A DNA stretch of 38,317 nt from Gemmatimonadota bacterium (GTDB taxonomy: Bacteria > Gemmatimonadota > Gemmatimonadetes > Longimicrobiales > Gaopeijiaceae). Of this stretch, positions 8,607 through 16,863 are shown one piece after another. The stretch is taken from NCBI GenBank assembly GCA_013002885.1, contig JABDLS010000001.1, positions 1 through 38,317 on the forward strand. Reading direction: 5' to 3'. A program made the translations under genes and the position numbers. Below the pieces are notes generated by a model. That model saw nothing but the letters and a program-made list of their open reading frames with translations. It was not told where the DNA came from and ran no database searches. Position 1 is the stretch's first letter. The number at the start of each line of letters is the position of its first letter.

Positions 8607-10043
8607 TCAGGCCGTGGAGGTCGTGCGGTCCGCTCTCACGTCGCGAGCGCGACGCTCCCGCTCCGACATCACCAACTCTTCCACCTTGAGAGGAAGGAAG
8701 ATGAAGACGTCGTAGAGGTTGTTCAGCGCCTTGCCGGCGTGGTCCACCCCGAATCCGACCATCTCAACGGTGAAGGCCACGGCGCGCAGAAGCCCAGCCG
8801 TGACCTGGCCCAGAACGATCCGCCCGGAGTGGATGAACGACTCGAGAGGGATGGCGACGAAGGTGAGGGCGAAGGGAAGGATGAAGCCCATGACCATCTG
8901 TCCCACGGCAGGAATCCACATGAACTCGGGGCGTGTAACCGTACTGCCCGCAAGTTGTTGAGTCAGCGCGGCGCGGTCCGCCGCCAGCATGTCCCTCATG
9001 TAGGCGAGAGACGATTCGATGCCGGCGAGAATGAGCAGGATGGAGAACGTGGCCCACGCCATCTGCCGTCGGGTCCGGGCGTCGAGTCGTCCGATGACGG
9101 GGAACAGCCGTGTGATACGGAGGGACTCCATGAGGAACAAACCCATCGTGATCTCGATGAGGATGATCACCAATGCCGCGACGTCCGACGTCTGCATGGA
9201 GCCGAGCCGGCTGGTCGCCCCGACCATCTCCGACATGGGTAGCGCGATGAGTTGGAAGTTGATGAAGCCGCCGAGGGACGCGACCACCAGGACAAGGCTC
9301 GCGGTGACGAACTGCGTCAGGGTCGACGAAGCGAGCTTCCGCTCCGCCATGTTCGCCTCCTTGGCGATCTCGCGGTATCGATCCATGAGCTCATCGAGAT
9401 GGCGTGCTCGCTCGAAGATGCCGGCGACCGACCGCTCTACGCGATCGAGGGTCGACGACATGCTGCGCCACGCGGGGACCATCCGGGCGAGAAGCTCGTG
9501 GCGCTGGCGGCTCGTGTCGCGGTAGGACTCCATGGCTTCCTCATGGGCCTCCTGGATGGCCGAGCGCAGGGCTCCCACGGCCTTCGCGGCCGCGCTCTGA
9601 TCGCCGGCCTGTCGGACCAGCTCTCCGCTGGCTTCGAGGGTCCGGGTCCACGACTCGGGTGCTGGCGGCGTGTCGGTGACCTTCTGATAGTCCTCATCGA
9701 TGCGGGCCACCTGATCCGCCAGCTTCCGATGCAGTACCGGGTAGGCTCCCAGGTCGCGATCCACCGCATCGGAGATCCGGCGGAACTCCTGTTCGATCTG
9801 GCGTTCCGTGTCTTCGAGGCCCTCGCTGAGGAGCACCTCGCGGGTTCGTTCGCTGAGTCGCCCCTGTACGCCGCGCAGTGCGACGGCGATCCGCTTACAG
9901 CCCTGATTGACGGCCCGGGCGACGCCGAGGATGCCTCGATGGGCCGGGGCCCGGGCGCCATACAGAACGAGAATGAGCGTTACGACCAACAACGCCGCGG
10001 ACAGTGCCGGGTTTCCCGGCCAAACCATGAGCCATGTAGGCAT
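8607..10043 (-). CDS. Multi-pass membrane protein with long coiled-coil region, unknown function
   Basis: 478 residues from ATG 10043, with GGAG ten bases upstream. I do not recognise a family. A first membrane segment lies at about 10-28. It is followed by roughly 200 residues of charged, heptad-like helix (GLEDTERQIEQEFRRISDAV and AVGALRSAIQEAHEEAMESY are examples). At least four more membrane segments follow, between about 245 and 440 (LTQFVTASLVLVVASLGGF, VAALVIILIEITMGLFLM, MAWATFSILLILAGIESSLA, MVMGFILPFALTFVAIPLES). The tail is basic. The coiled coil would form a large soluble domain between the first and second membrane segments. It is the first gene of the probable operon with the VWA lipoprotein and lytic transglycosylase, so a scaffold in the cell envelope is a reasonable but unproven idea. 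Confidence 0.8.
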   Translation of the reverse strand: MPTWLMVWPGNPALSAALLVVTLILVLYGARAPAHRGILGVARAVNQGCKRIAVALRGVQGRLSERTREVLLSEGLEDTERQIEQEFRRISDAVDRDLGAYPVLHRKLADQVARIDEDYQKVTDTPPAPESWTRTLEASGELVRQAGDQSAAAKAVGALRSAIQEAHEEAMESYRDTSRQRHELLARMVPAWRSMSSTLDRVERSVAGIFERARHLDELMDRYREIAKEANMAERKLASSTLTQFVTASLVLVVASLGGFINFQLIALPMSEMVGATSRLGSMQTSDVAALVIILIEITMGLFLMESLRITRLFPVIGRLDARTRRQMAWATFSILLILAGIESSLAYMRDMLAADRAALTQQLAGSTVTRPEFMWIPAVGQMVMGFILPFALTFVAIPLESFIHSGRIVLGQVTAGLLRAVAFTVEMVGFGVDHAGKALNNLYDVFIFLPLKVEELVMSERERRARDVRADRTTSTA

Positions 10044-10287
10044 CGTGCGGGCTCTCCATCACTGGATGAGTGCAGGTTGCCCAGGGGGATGCGCCGACGG
10101 AAGCCGGGTCGTGCAGAAAGGGTGCCAGGAAGGGGGCCGCGAAGGCGAGCGGTCGCCGTAACCCACCCCTCGGTAAGGAGTTGGCCCGGGTCGCACACGC
10201 CGGCCGACTTGCCACTGGATCGGCACGAACGTCCGAAGGCCGGCATCGGAGTGTCGACCGGAAGGCGGGATGTGAAAACGATGCCCT
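10044..10287. other. Intergenic region between divergent operons
   Basis: Together with the promoter patch this makes a 324-base gap between the coiled-coil membrane protein gene (-) and padR (+). I see no convincing gene, RNA or repeat here. Short open frames on both strands have no Shine-Dalgarno or recognisable product. It presumably holds the leftward promoter of the 6580-10043 operon, which I cannot place. Confidence 0.5.
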
Positions 10288-10316
10288 TTCGCAAGGAGGG
10301 GGTGGGATAATACTAT
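10288..10316 (+). promoter_or_regulatory. Candidate sigma70-type promoter for padR-permease operon
   Basis: TTCGCA (10288-10293), a 17-base spacer and TACTAT (10311-10316) give a plausible -35/-10 pair about 50 bases upstream of the PadR start. It sits in an unusually AT-rich patch. An overlapping GATAAT (10306-10311) is an alternative -10. The pair was called by eye, not by model. Confidence 0.45.
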
Positions 10317-10335
10317 TCTTCTGGAAAAGAAATAG
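10313..10335. promoter_or_regulatory. Imperfect inverted repeat, possible PadR operator
   Basis: CTATTCTT (10313-10320) and AAGAAATAG (10327-10335) form an imperfect palindrome with one bulge. It overlaps the proposed -10 and start site of the operon whose first gene is a PadR repressor. PadR proteins commonly autoregulate through such dyads, though the classic ATGT-n8-ACAT pattern is not present. Confidence 0.4.
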
Positions 10336-10367
10336 CCGGCTCAGGTCAGGCCGGAGAATCCCGGACG

Positions 10368-10703
10368 ATGTTGCTTATGGCAGACCCTCTTTCCGACCTC
10401 GAAGTCCTGGCCCTGGCGGCCATTCTCCAGCTGGGGTCCGACGCCTACGGTGTTTCCATTCGCGACGAGATCCGTGAACGCACGGGTCGCTCGGTCTCCG
10501 TGGGTTCGCTCTACAAGGCCATCCATCGGATGGAAGAGCGGGGCTACGTCTCTACCTACGTGGGCGAGCCCACCGGTGTCAGGGGCGGGCGGGCCAAGAA
10601 GCACGTGCGGGTGGAGATCTCTGGTCGGGAAGCCCTGGGTGACTCCGTCAGGGCCCTCGGTAGCATGCTCGAGGGACTCGACGTCGACCTCGGCGTGACG
10701 TGA
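10368..10703 (+). CDS. PadR-family transcriptional regulator
   Basis: 111 residues. The winged-helix pattern is typical of PadR: LSDLEVLALAAILQLG, then DAYGVSIRDEIRERTGRSVS, SVGSLYKAIHRMEERGYV, and a wing with GGRAKKHVRVEISGREAL. Its length matches the short PadR-s1 type with little more than the DNA-binding domain and a terminal helix. ATG 10368 has GGAG 11 bases upstream; ATG 10377 is an alternative start. The stop overlaps the GTG start of the permease gene by four bases. In Acidobacteriota and Gemmatimonadota such regulators are frequently found directly before orphan MacB/FtsX permeases, and it probably controls this pair. Confidence 0.92.
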   Translation: MLLMADPLSDLEVLALAAILQLGSDAYGVSIRDEIRERTGRSVSVGSLYKAIHRMEERGYVSTYVGEPTGVRGGRAKKHVRVEISGREALGDSVRALGSMLEGLDVDLGVT

Positions 10704-13324
10704 ACAGGCCCCGGCCTCCGGGGTGGATGGCTCGGCTACTCGGGGCCCTGCTGCCCGATGAGGAGAAGGACTTCATCCTGGGGGATCTGGAGGAGGAGTT
10801 CCACCGGTGGGAGGTCGATGGAGGCCGCGTGAACGCGGTGCTCGGATACGTGTGGGAGGGGACGCGGACGGTGCTGTCCCTGGTGGCATACACCTTGGAT
10901 GTGGAGGGGATGATGACGGGAATCGGGAACGACGTGCGTGGCGCCCTCAGGACCTTTCGTCGTAGGCCGGGCTTCTCGGCGGTGGTCGTGCTCATGCTCG
11001 GTCTTGGGGTCGGCGGTGCCACAGCGGTTTATAGCGTGCTGAGGGGTGTCGTCCTATCACCCCTCGAGTTCGAGGATCCTGACGAGGTCGTGATGCTCTG
11101 GGGGCGAAGCGCCGAGTATCCGCGTGCTCCTCTAACCGTGGGCGACTACAAGGCGCTCGAAGAGGGCGTTCGCTCGTTCGAAGAGGTCACCGCCTCGTGG
11201 AGCAACACGGCGCTCCTCCTGGGAGACGGTGAGGCAGAGCAGGTCAGCGTAGGATGGGTGACGCCGACCTACTTCGATGTGGTCTCGGTCGACCCGGCCC
11301 TGGGCCGCACACTGCAGGAAGGGGATCACCTCGGGGTCGTCATTTCGCACGGTCTCTGGGCGAGCAGGTGGGGAGCTGACCCGGACGTGATTGGTCAATC
11401 TGTCCGGCTGCCTGGCGAGACCTTCGAGGTCGTCGGCGTACTACCGCGGGACCGCAACCCGAACCTCTCGAGCTTCGCCGGGAACCGAACTTCGTTCGAC
11501 CTGTGGCGCCTGCAACCGCCGGAGTGGCTGGAAGGGGAGGACCGTTCCGTCGGATGGCTCCGCGCAACCGCCCGATTGCGTGATGGGGTCACCCTCGAGG
11601 CTGCCCAGGCCGAAACCGATGCATTCATTCAGAGGGTGAACGAGACGGTCAGTGCCCGGGACGGAGGAACGGATCTTCGCGTGGATCTCATCCCGGCGAG
11701 ATCTGATCTCGTGGGTGACATCGCCCCGACGCTCTGGATCCTGCTGGCTGCCGTTCTGGGGGTGCTCCTGATCGCCGCTGGCAACGTGGCGAACCTGATG
11801 CTGGTACAGGGAGAGGCCCGGACGTCTGAGATCGCTCTTCGGGCGACCCTCGGCGGCTCGCGGACCCGTTTGGTTCGTCAGCTCATGGTGGAGAGCGGCG
11901 TCCTGGCGGTCGCCGGCGGCATGACGGGTGTGATGCTCGCATCGGTCGGGCTTTCGGGTCTGTTGCGTCTGGCGCCCCCGAGCCTGCCTCGGCTCGAGGC
12001 GGTGACCCTCGACTGGACGGTATTCACCTTCGCCCTCGCAGTGACGGCGCTCACCGCGGTGGTGTTCGGGCTTGCTCCTGCCATCCGAGCGAGCCGTTCC
12101 GACCTGACCGGAGCACTCAATGACCGCCGGGCCACGGCGGGGCCGCGGCGTCGTAGGCTGAGCCGAGGCCTCATTGTCGCCGAGGTGGCGCTCTCGCTGA
12201 CCCTCCTGACAGCTACAGGGCTTCTCCTTCGCAGCCTCTCGGGCCTTCGAGACGTCGACTTGGGGTTCGATCCGGACGGCCTCGTGACCTTCGCCGTCGA
12301 GGCCCCTGATTGGGGTGGAAGCGCGCAAGAGGCCGCGGCGACGATGACTGCGTATCTGGAAGCGATGCGTTCCGTTCCAGGGGTACAGGCGGCTGCGTTC
12401 ACCAACCGCGTGCCTCTCGGAGGTGGCCTCTTTACCGGGAGCATGCGCTCCGAAGACATGGTGGCGGCGGACGCCCCCACCATCGAGGCCTCGTTTCGCT
12501 GGGTGACCCCGGACTTCTTCGACACGTTCGGCTCGCGGCTCCTTCAGGGCCGCGCGTTCAGGCCGGAAGATGGCCTCGGGGTGGTGATCGTCGACGAGCG
12601 GGCCGCCGACCTTGCGTGGCCCGGTCAGAATGCTCTAGGGCGACGGGTCGAGACCTCTTCCGTCGGTGGCGAGCCCCAGTGGGCCGAAGTCATCGGCGTG
12701 GTCGAGCCGATGAAGCACGCCGGGGTTGCGTCGGCGGCTCAAGAGACGGTGTTCCTTCCCATGCTCGCCGCGGCCCACCAACAGAACTTTCGCTACGTGG
12801 CCCTTCGGGTCACCGGCGAGCCACTCGCGGTCCTCGGCCCTCTTCGGGAAGCCGTCCGAGCCGTGGATGGGTCCGCCGTCGTCGCGCGCGTCAGGACGAT
12901 GGCCCAGCTGGTCCGCGACGACACGTCCGGGACCCGGTTTGCCAGCTTTCTCCTCACGGTCTTCAGTGGGGTCGGACTCCTGCTCGCGACCGTGGGCCTC
13001 TACGGTGTGATGTCGTACTCCGTGCGGTTGAGGTCGCGTGAAATCGGCATCCGGGTGGCTCTAGGAGCAGACAGGGAGTCCATCCTGCGCGAGGCCCTGC
13101 GCTCGGGTCTCGTTCTTCTGGGGGCCGGCATTCTACTGGGTGTTGGCATCTCCCTCGGGGCCGGGCGCGTTCTGGAATCCCTCCTCTTCGGCGTCGGCGC
13201 TAGAGACGCAGGGACTCTGATAGGGGCCTCGGTCCTGATGCTGGTTGTCGGCCTGGTGGGCACCGGCCTTCCCGCCCGCGGCGTTCTGGGCCTGGACCCG
13301 GCGGCCACGCTTCGGGAGGAATGA
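10700..13324 (+). CDS. ADOP-type orphan ABC permease (duplicated MacB/FtsX)
   Basis: 874 residues starting at a GTG overlapping the padR stop. The first roughly 60 residues (MARLLGALLPDEEKDFILGD) match the permease-prefix domain of acidobacterial duplicated orphan permeases. Two MacB_PCD/FtsX units follow. The first has a membrane helix at about residues 92-115, a periplasmic domain, and three or four helices from about 340 to 465. The second begins with a helix near SRGLIVAEVALSLTLL, then another periplasmic domain (TPDFFDTFGSRLLQGRAF) and three C-terminal helices. There is no ATP-binding domain in the protein or next to it, as usual for this group. Substrate and partner ATPase are unknown. 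MacB relatives act as mechanotransmission exporters of peptides, lipoproteins or antibiotics. Confidence 0.9.
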   Translation: MNRPRPPGWMARLLGALLPDEEKDFILGDLEEEFHRWEVDGGRVNAVLGYVWEGTRTVLSLVAYTLDVEGMMTGIGNDVRGALRTFRRRPGFSAVVVLMLGLGVGGATAVYSVLRGVVLSPLEFEDPDEVVMLWGRSAEYPRAPLTVGDYKALEEGVRSFEEVTASWSNTALLLGDGEAEQVSVGWVTPTYFDVVSVDPALGRTLQEGDHLGVVISHGLWASRWGADPDVIGQSVRLPGETFEVVGVLPRDRNPNLSSFAGNRTSFDLWRLQPPEWLEGEDRSVGWLRATARLRDGVTLEAAQAETDAFIQRVNETVSARDGGTDLRVDLIPARSDLVGDIAPTLWILLAAVLGVLLIAAGNVANLMLVQGEARTSEIALRATLGGSRTRLVRQLMVESGVLAVAGGMTGVMLASVGLSGLLRLAPPSLPRLEAVTLDWTVFTFALAVTALTAVVFGLAPAIRASRSDLTGALNDRRATAGPRRRRLSRGLIVAEVALSLTLLTATGLLLRSLSGLRDVDLGFDPDGLVTFAVEAPDWGGSAQEAAATMTAYLEAMRSVPGVQAAAFTNRVPLGGGLFTGSMRSEDMVAADAPTIEASFRWVTPDFFDTFGSRLLQGRAFRPEDGLGVVIVDERAADLAWPGQNALGRRVETSSVGGEPQWAEVIGVVEPMKHAGVASAAQETVFLPMLAAAHQQNFRYVALRVTGEPLAVLGPLREAVRAVDGSAVVARVRTMAQLVRDDTSGTRFASFLLTVFSGVGLLLATVGLYGVMSYSVRLRSREIGIRVALGADRESILREALRSGLVLLGAGILLGVGISLGAGRVLESLLFGVGARDAGTLIGASVLMLVVGLVGTGLPARGVLGLDPAATLREE

Positions 13325-13551
13325 GGGGACCCCCGTGTCCGGTGTGCGCCGGCTGCATTTCAGGGCACGCCGGTGGCAAAGAAGTGCATCGGCTCGACCA
13401 GAAGTGGTGGTCATACAGGTTACAAAGAAGGTGAGGTTTTCCATGTAAATAGTTGTGAAAAAGCAATTTGAAGAATCTTGGGCATTTGGGCACCTTCCTT
13501 GCCTCAGTGGAGGGCGAAGGCACATAGACTCCTGCTTGGAGGCCCCCCCAA

Positions 13552-14130
13552 ATGCACCGCTTTCGCTCTCTTCTGGGCGTGTTCACGGTCGGCGTGCTTG
13601 TTCTTGTCGCTGGCTGTGACGACGCACCCTTCGCTCCGCACGAGGACCTCTCCGATCCCGAGGCTGGCCTGCTCGGCGCCCAAGACGACCTGGCCGAGGA
13701 ACTTCTTGGCCTGACGGGCGCGGAGGTGACGGTTCTCGAGCGCGCCGAACCTCTGGCGCGGACCGAGACGGCCTCTCGCACCATCGGCTCTTGGGGAGGC
13801 GTGATCCGCCTGCCCGAAGCCGGATTGACGGTTCTCGTCCCCCGCGGCGCACTGCGGTCCCGCACGTCGATCACCGTGACTGCCCCTGCCGGGGCCCTCG
13901 TCGGATATCACTTCGAGCCCCATGGCCTCGAGTTTCGGCGCCCCGTGACGCTCGTGCAGGACATCACTCTAACGTCTCTCCTGAACGGAAGAGCCCTGCT
14001 GGGTGCGTACTTCCAAGGGCCCCTGGAGCCCACGGTCACAGCCCTCGAGATCCTCCCGCTCTACCTGACGCAGTCGTCCGGCGCAATCCGCATCGACCAC
14101 TTCTCGGGCTACGTGATCGCGACAAATTGA
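13552..14130 (+). CDS. ZU5-like domain lipoprotein
   Basis: 192 residues. The signal peptide ends in lipobox VLVAGC (C22). After a short acidic linker, the segment SWGGVIRLPEAGLTVLVPRG, then ALRSRTSITVTAPAG and HGLEFRRPVTL, has the pattern of a ZU5 domain: a beta fold with a conserved start of GG, LPRGAL-like turn and TITV strand. ZU5 domains are found in surface and scaffold proteins and have no catalytic function. The protein is likely anchored in the outer or inner membrane facing the periplasm. It precedes the two TPR genes by only 20 bases, so all three are probably one transcript. The 227-base gap upstream contains an AT-rich stretch (about 13411-13480) likely to hold its promoter. Confidence 0.75.
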   Translation: MHRFRSLLGVFTVGVLVLVAGCDDAPFAPHEDLSDPEAGLLGAQDDLAEELLGLTGAEVTVLERAEPLARTETASRTIGSWGGVIRLPEAGLTVLVPRGALRSRTSITVTAPAGALVGYHFEPHGLEFRRPVTLVQDITLTSLLNGRALLGAYFQGPLEPTVTALEILPLYLTQSSGAIRIDHFSGYVIATN

Positions 14131-14150
14131 ATCGAGGCATCGGAGTACCC

Positions 14151-15215
14151 GTGACGACTGGCCGGACTCGAGAGGAGCGCCTCGAGCGGGCACTGACCCT
14201 CGCTCGAACGGGTCGCGCCGCCGAAAAGCGGCGTGACCTTGCCGGGGCCCTGGATCGCTATTCGGCTGCGCGCGATGCCCTCGAGGGTGTAGGGCCGACG
14301 GCCCTCGAGGCGAATGTGCTGCGTTGGAGTGGATCGGTCCTCCGCGACCTCGGCGACATCGAGGGAGCCGACGTCCTCTACGCGGATAGCGTCTCGGTAG
14401 CGGACCGGATCAACGACACGGCTGCCAAGGCGTCGGGACTGAATTGTCGGGCCGTCATCGCTCAACGGCGGGGGCACATCGAGGATGCCATCGAGTTGTA
14501 TCGAGGCGCCAAGATGTTGGCGGCAGAGGCCGGTGAGATCCGCCTGTACGGGATGATCGAGCAGAATCTCGGCGTCCTGGCCAATATTCGCGGTGACCTG
14601 CCTCGGGCGTCGTCCCACTACCACGCCGCCCTCGACGCCTTCGAGGAGGTAGCGGACGATGAGGCGGCATCGTGGGTGCTCAACAACCTGGGCATGTTGT
14701 ACACCGACCTGGGTCAGCCTAGGCAGGCGGAGAGCTTCATCGGGCGCGGCTTGGCCATCGTGCTGGCTCGCGGCGACCGGCCTATGCAGGGCATCCTTCG
14801 CACCAACCTGGGGGAGGCCCTTCTAGCTCAGGAGCGGTGGGAAGCAGCGGAAAGAGAGCTCAGCGAAGCGCTGGAGTTGGCACGGGAAGGCCAGGACCGT
14901 GCCCGCGAAGGGGAGGCTCTGCGCTACATCGGCGTCCTGCACGCCCAGAAGGGTCAGGAGGAGCTGGCTCTGGCCAACCTGAGCGAAGCCCTCAAGATCG
15001 GGAGTTTCCTCGACGACTTCCTCCTCGTCTCCGAAGTCCTGACGGACAGGGGAGCGATTCATCGGGACGGCGGCCGGATCGAGGAAGCCGTTGCCGACTG
15101 GTCCAGGGCCGCCGCAGGTTTCACGACGCTCGGCGCTTCTCGCGACGCCGATCGAGTAGCGAGCCTTCTCGATGCACTTCCGGGTCCGGCGGGCTTGCGG
15201 GAGTCGCCCTCATGA
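14151..15215 (+). CDS. Tetratricopeptide-repeat protein
   Basis: 354 residues from GTG 14151, chosen for its GGAG at 14142-14145. The frame is open further upstream, but only across the preceding gene. TPR units run across almost the whole length (about residues 10-340); examples are RGHIEDAIELYRGAKMLA, NNLGMLYTDLGQPRQAESFI and RYIGVLHAQKGQEELALANL. There is no signal peptide, membrane segment or enzymatic domain, so it is likely a cytoplasmic protein-interaction module. Its repeat layout parallels that of the next gene: both contain an EQNLG...IRGDL unit and a NN.G.L unit at similar places. The two look like a tandem duplication, the second having gained or kept an HD-GYP output domain. Stop and next start overlap (ATGA). 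Confidence 0.85.
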   Translation: MTTGRTREERLERALTLARTGRAAEKRRDLAGALDRYSAARDALEGVGPTALEANVLRWSGSVLRDLGDIEGADVLYADSVSVADRINDTAAKASGLNCRAVIAQRRGHIEDAIELYRGAKMLAAEAGEIRLYGMIEQNLGVLANIRGDLPRASSHYHAALDAFEEVADDEAASWVLNNLGMLYTDLGQPRQAESFIGRGLAIVLARGDRPMQGILRTNLGEALLAQERWEAAERELSEALELAREGQDRAREGEALRYIGVLHAQKGQEELALANLSEALKIGSFLDDFLLVSEVLTDRGAIHRDGGRIEEAVADWSRAAAGFTTLGASRDADRVASLLDALPGPAGLRESPS

Positions 15216-16834
15216 TCAGGATCGCGCACGCGCTCCCCGCCCATGAGCACATCCGGACGGCACGGGAGGCCGAGAGACTGGGACACACGCGGGAGGCCCG
15301 CGACGCATACGAGCAGGCCATGCGAGCACTGACCCCGCTGGATGCGCCCGACCTGGCTCCCAAGCTTCTTCGCTGGATCGCCTGGACCCATTCGACCGAC
15401 GGCGATCACCACGCGGCCCTAGATGCCCTTGAAGCCGCGGAAGCCGTGGCCACCGCGTCCGGTGACGGAGGCGCCCTGGCATCGGTGCTGAACACCCGGG
15501 CCGGGACGCTTTTCGGTATTGGGGAGTTGGATGCGGCCAAGGCCATGTTCCAGCGGGTGCGGGCCCTGGCCGCGTCCCAGGCCGACCGGAAGCTGCTGGC
15601 GATCGCAGAGCAGAATCTGGGTACCGTCTCGTCCATCCGGGGGGACCTGGAAGCCGCCTTGGCGCGTTTCAAGGCGAGCCTTGCCCACTTCGAGGCGCTG
15701 GACGAGGGGTCGTATGTGGGACCGCTCCTCAACAACATCGGGAGGTTGCAGAGTGAGCTCGGGCACGAGGCGGGTGCCCGGGCCACGCTCTCGCGAGCCC
15801 GGGCACGCTGTGTGTCGGAAGAAGACGTTCACCACCTGATCATCGTCGAGGTCAACCGCGCGCGGCTCATGTTGCGGTCCGGGGAAGCGGTCCGTGCCCT
15901 ACGGACGGCGGAGGAGGCCCGCGAGTTGTCCGCGACGGTTGGTGACGACCGCTGGATCGGCGAGATCCTCCTGGTGTGCGGCTCCGCCCACCAGGAGCTG
16001 GAGAACTCGGAGGTCGCTCTCCACTTCCTGTGCCGCGCACGCGAGATCGCCGAGGGCCGTGAGGACCCCAAGCTCATTGCGGACGTCGTTCTGGAGCAGG
16101 CCCGGGCCCTACGCTCGGTGGGCCGCAATCGAGACACCCTCGTTTCGCTGAACGAGGCGCGGCAGCTCTTCGAACGCCTCGAGGCCCGTCTCGATCTGGT
16201 TTCAGTTCGGGAGCGCCTCGGAGAGCTCGAGGAAGCCTTCCTGACCATCGTCCGCGACTGGGGCGAGTCCATCGAGAGCAAGGACGCCTACACCCAGGGG
16301 CACTGCTCCCGGGTATCGGACTACGCATGCATGCTCGCCGAGGTCTCAGGGATGAGCGAGCACGACCTTCGTTGGTTCCGCATGGGAGCCCTTCTCCACG
16401 ACGTGGGCAAGGTCTCCGTCCCCCTCGAGATCCTGACGAAGAACGGGCGGCTCGAGGACTCGGAGTGGGCCGTCATGTCTCGTCACCCCGAGTTCGGGGT
16501 CGAGCTTCTCGAAGGCATCGAGTTCCCCTGGGACGTCCGTCCCATGATTCGACATCACCATGAGCGGTGGGATGGCTCCGGGTATCCCGACGGACTCGCC
16601 GGCGAGGATATTCCCCTCGAGGCTCGGATCCTGACCATAGCGGACATCTACGACGCCCTCACGACGACCCGGAGCTACCGCCCTGCCTTCTCACACGACA
16701 AGGCAATGGCGATTCTGGCCTCGGAGCGGGGGACCACCGTCGATGCGGGGCTGCTGTCACTCTTCGAGGCCGAGGTTGCGCCCCTCATCGCAGAGCTCGT
16801 GCTCGACGTGGCCCCACAGGCCGTCGCCGTCTGA
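15212..16834 (+). CDS. TPR/HD-GYP protein, probable cyclic-di-GMP phosphodiesterase
   Basis: 540 residues from ATG 15212, which overlaps the previous stop (ATGA). The longer upstream frame only covers the preceding gene. Residues 1 to about 340 are TPR units. The HD-GYP domain then runs from about 345 to 530: KDAYTQGHCSRVSDYACMLA, LLHDVGK (H396, D397), the triple-His segment HHHERWDGSGYP with the GYP motif at 457-459, and ADIYDALTTTRSYRPA. All metal-binding positions I can identify are intact, so hydrolysis of cyclic-di-GMP (or a related cyclic dinucleotide) is likely. There is no membrane segment or receiver domain; input is presumably via protein binding to the TPR region. It is the last gene of the ZU5-TPR-TPR/HD-GYP unit. 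Confidence 0.9.
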   Translation: MIRIAHALPAHEHIRTAREAERLGHTREARDAYEQAMRALTPLDAPDLAPKLLRWIAWTHSTDGDHHAALDALEAAEAVATASGDGGALASVLNTRAGTLFGIGELDAAKAMFQRVRALAASQADRKLLAIAEQNLGTVSSIRGDLEAALARFKASLAHFEALDEGSYVGPLLNNIGRLQSELGHEAGARATLSRARARCVSEEDVHHLIIVEVNRARLMLRSGEAVRALRTAEEARELSATVGDDRWIGEILLVCGSAHQELENSEVALHFLCRAREIAEGREDPKLIADVVLEQARALRSVGRNRDTLVSLNEARQLFERLEARLDLVSVRERLGELEEAFLTIVRDWGESIESKDAYTQGHCSRVSDYACMLAEVSGMSEHDLRWFRMGALLHDVGKVSVPLEILTKNGRLEDSEWAVMSRHPEFGVELLEGIEFPWDVRPMIRHHHERWDGSGYPDGLAGEDIPLEARILTIADIYDALTTTRSYRPAFSHDKAMAILASERGTTVDAGLLSLFEAEVAPLIAELVLDVAPQAVAV

Positions 16835-16863
16835 GCCAGCATCCTCCGGGGGCTCGAGGGCGC

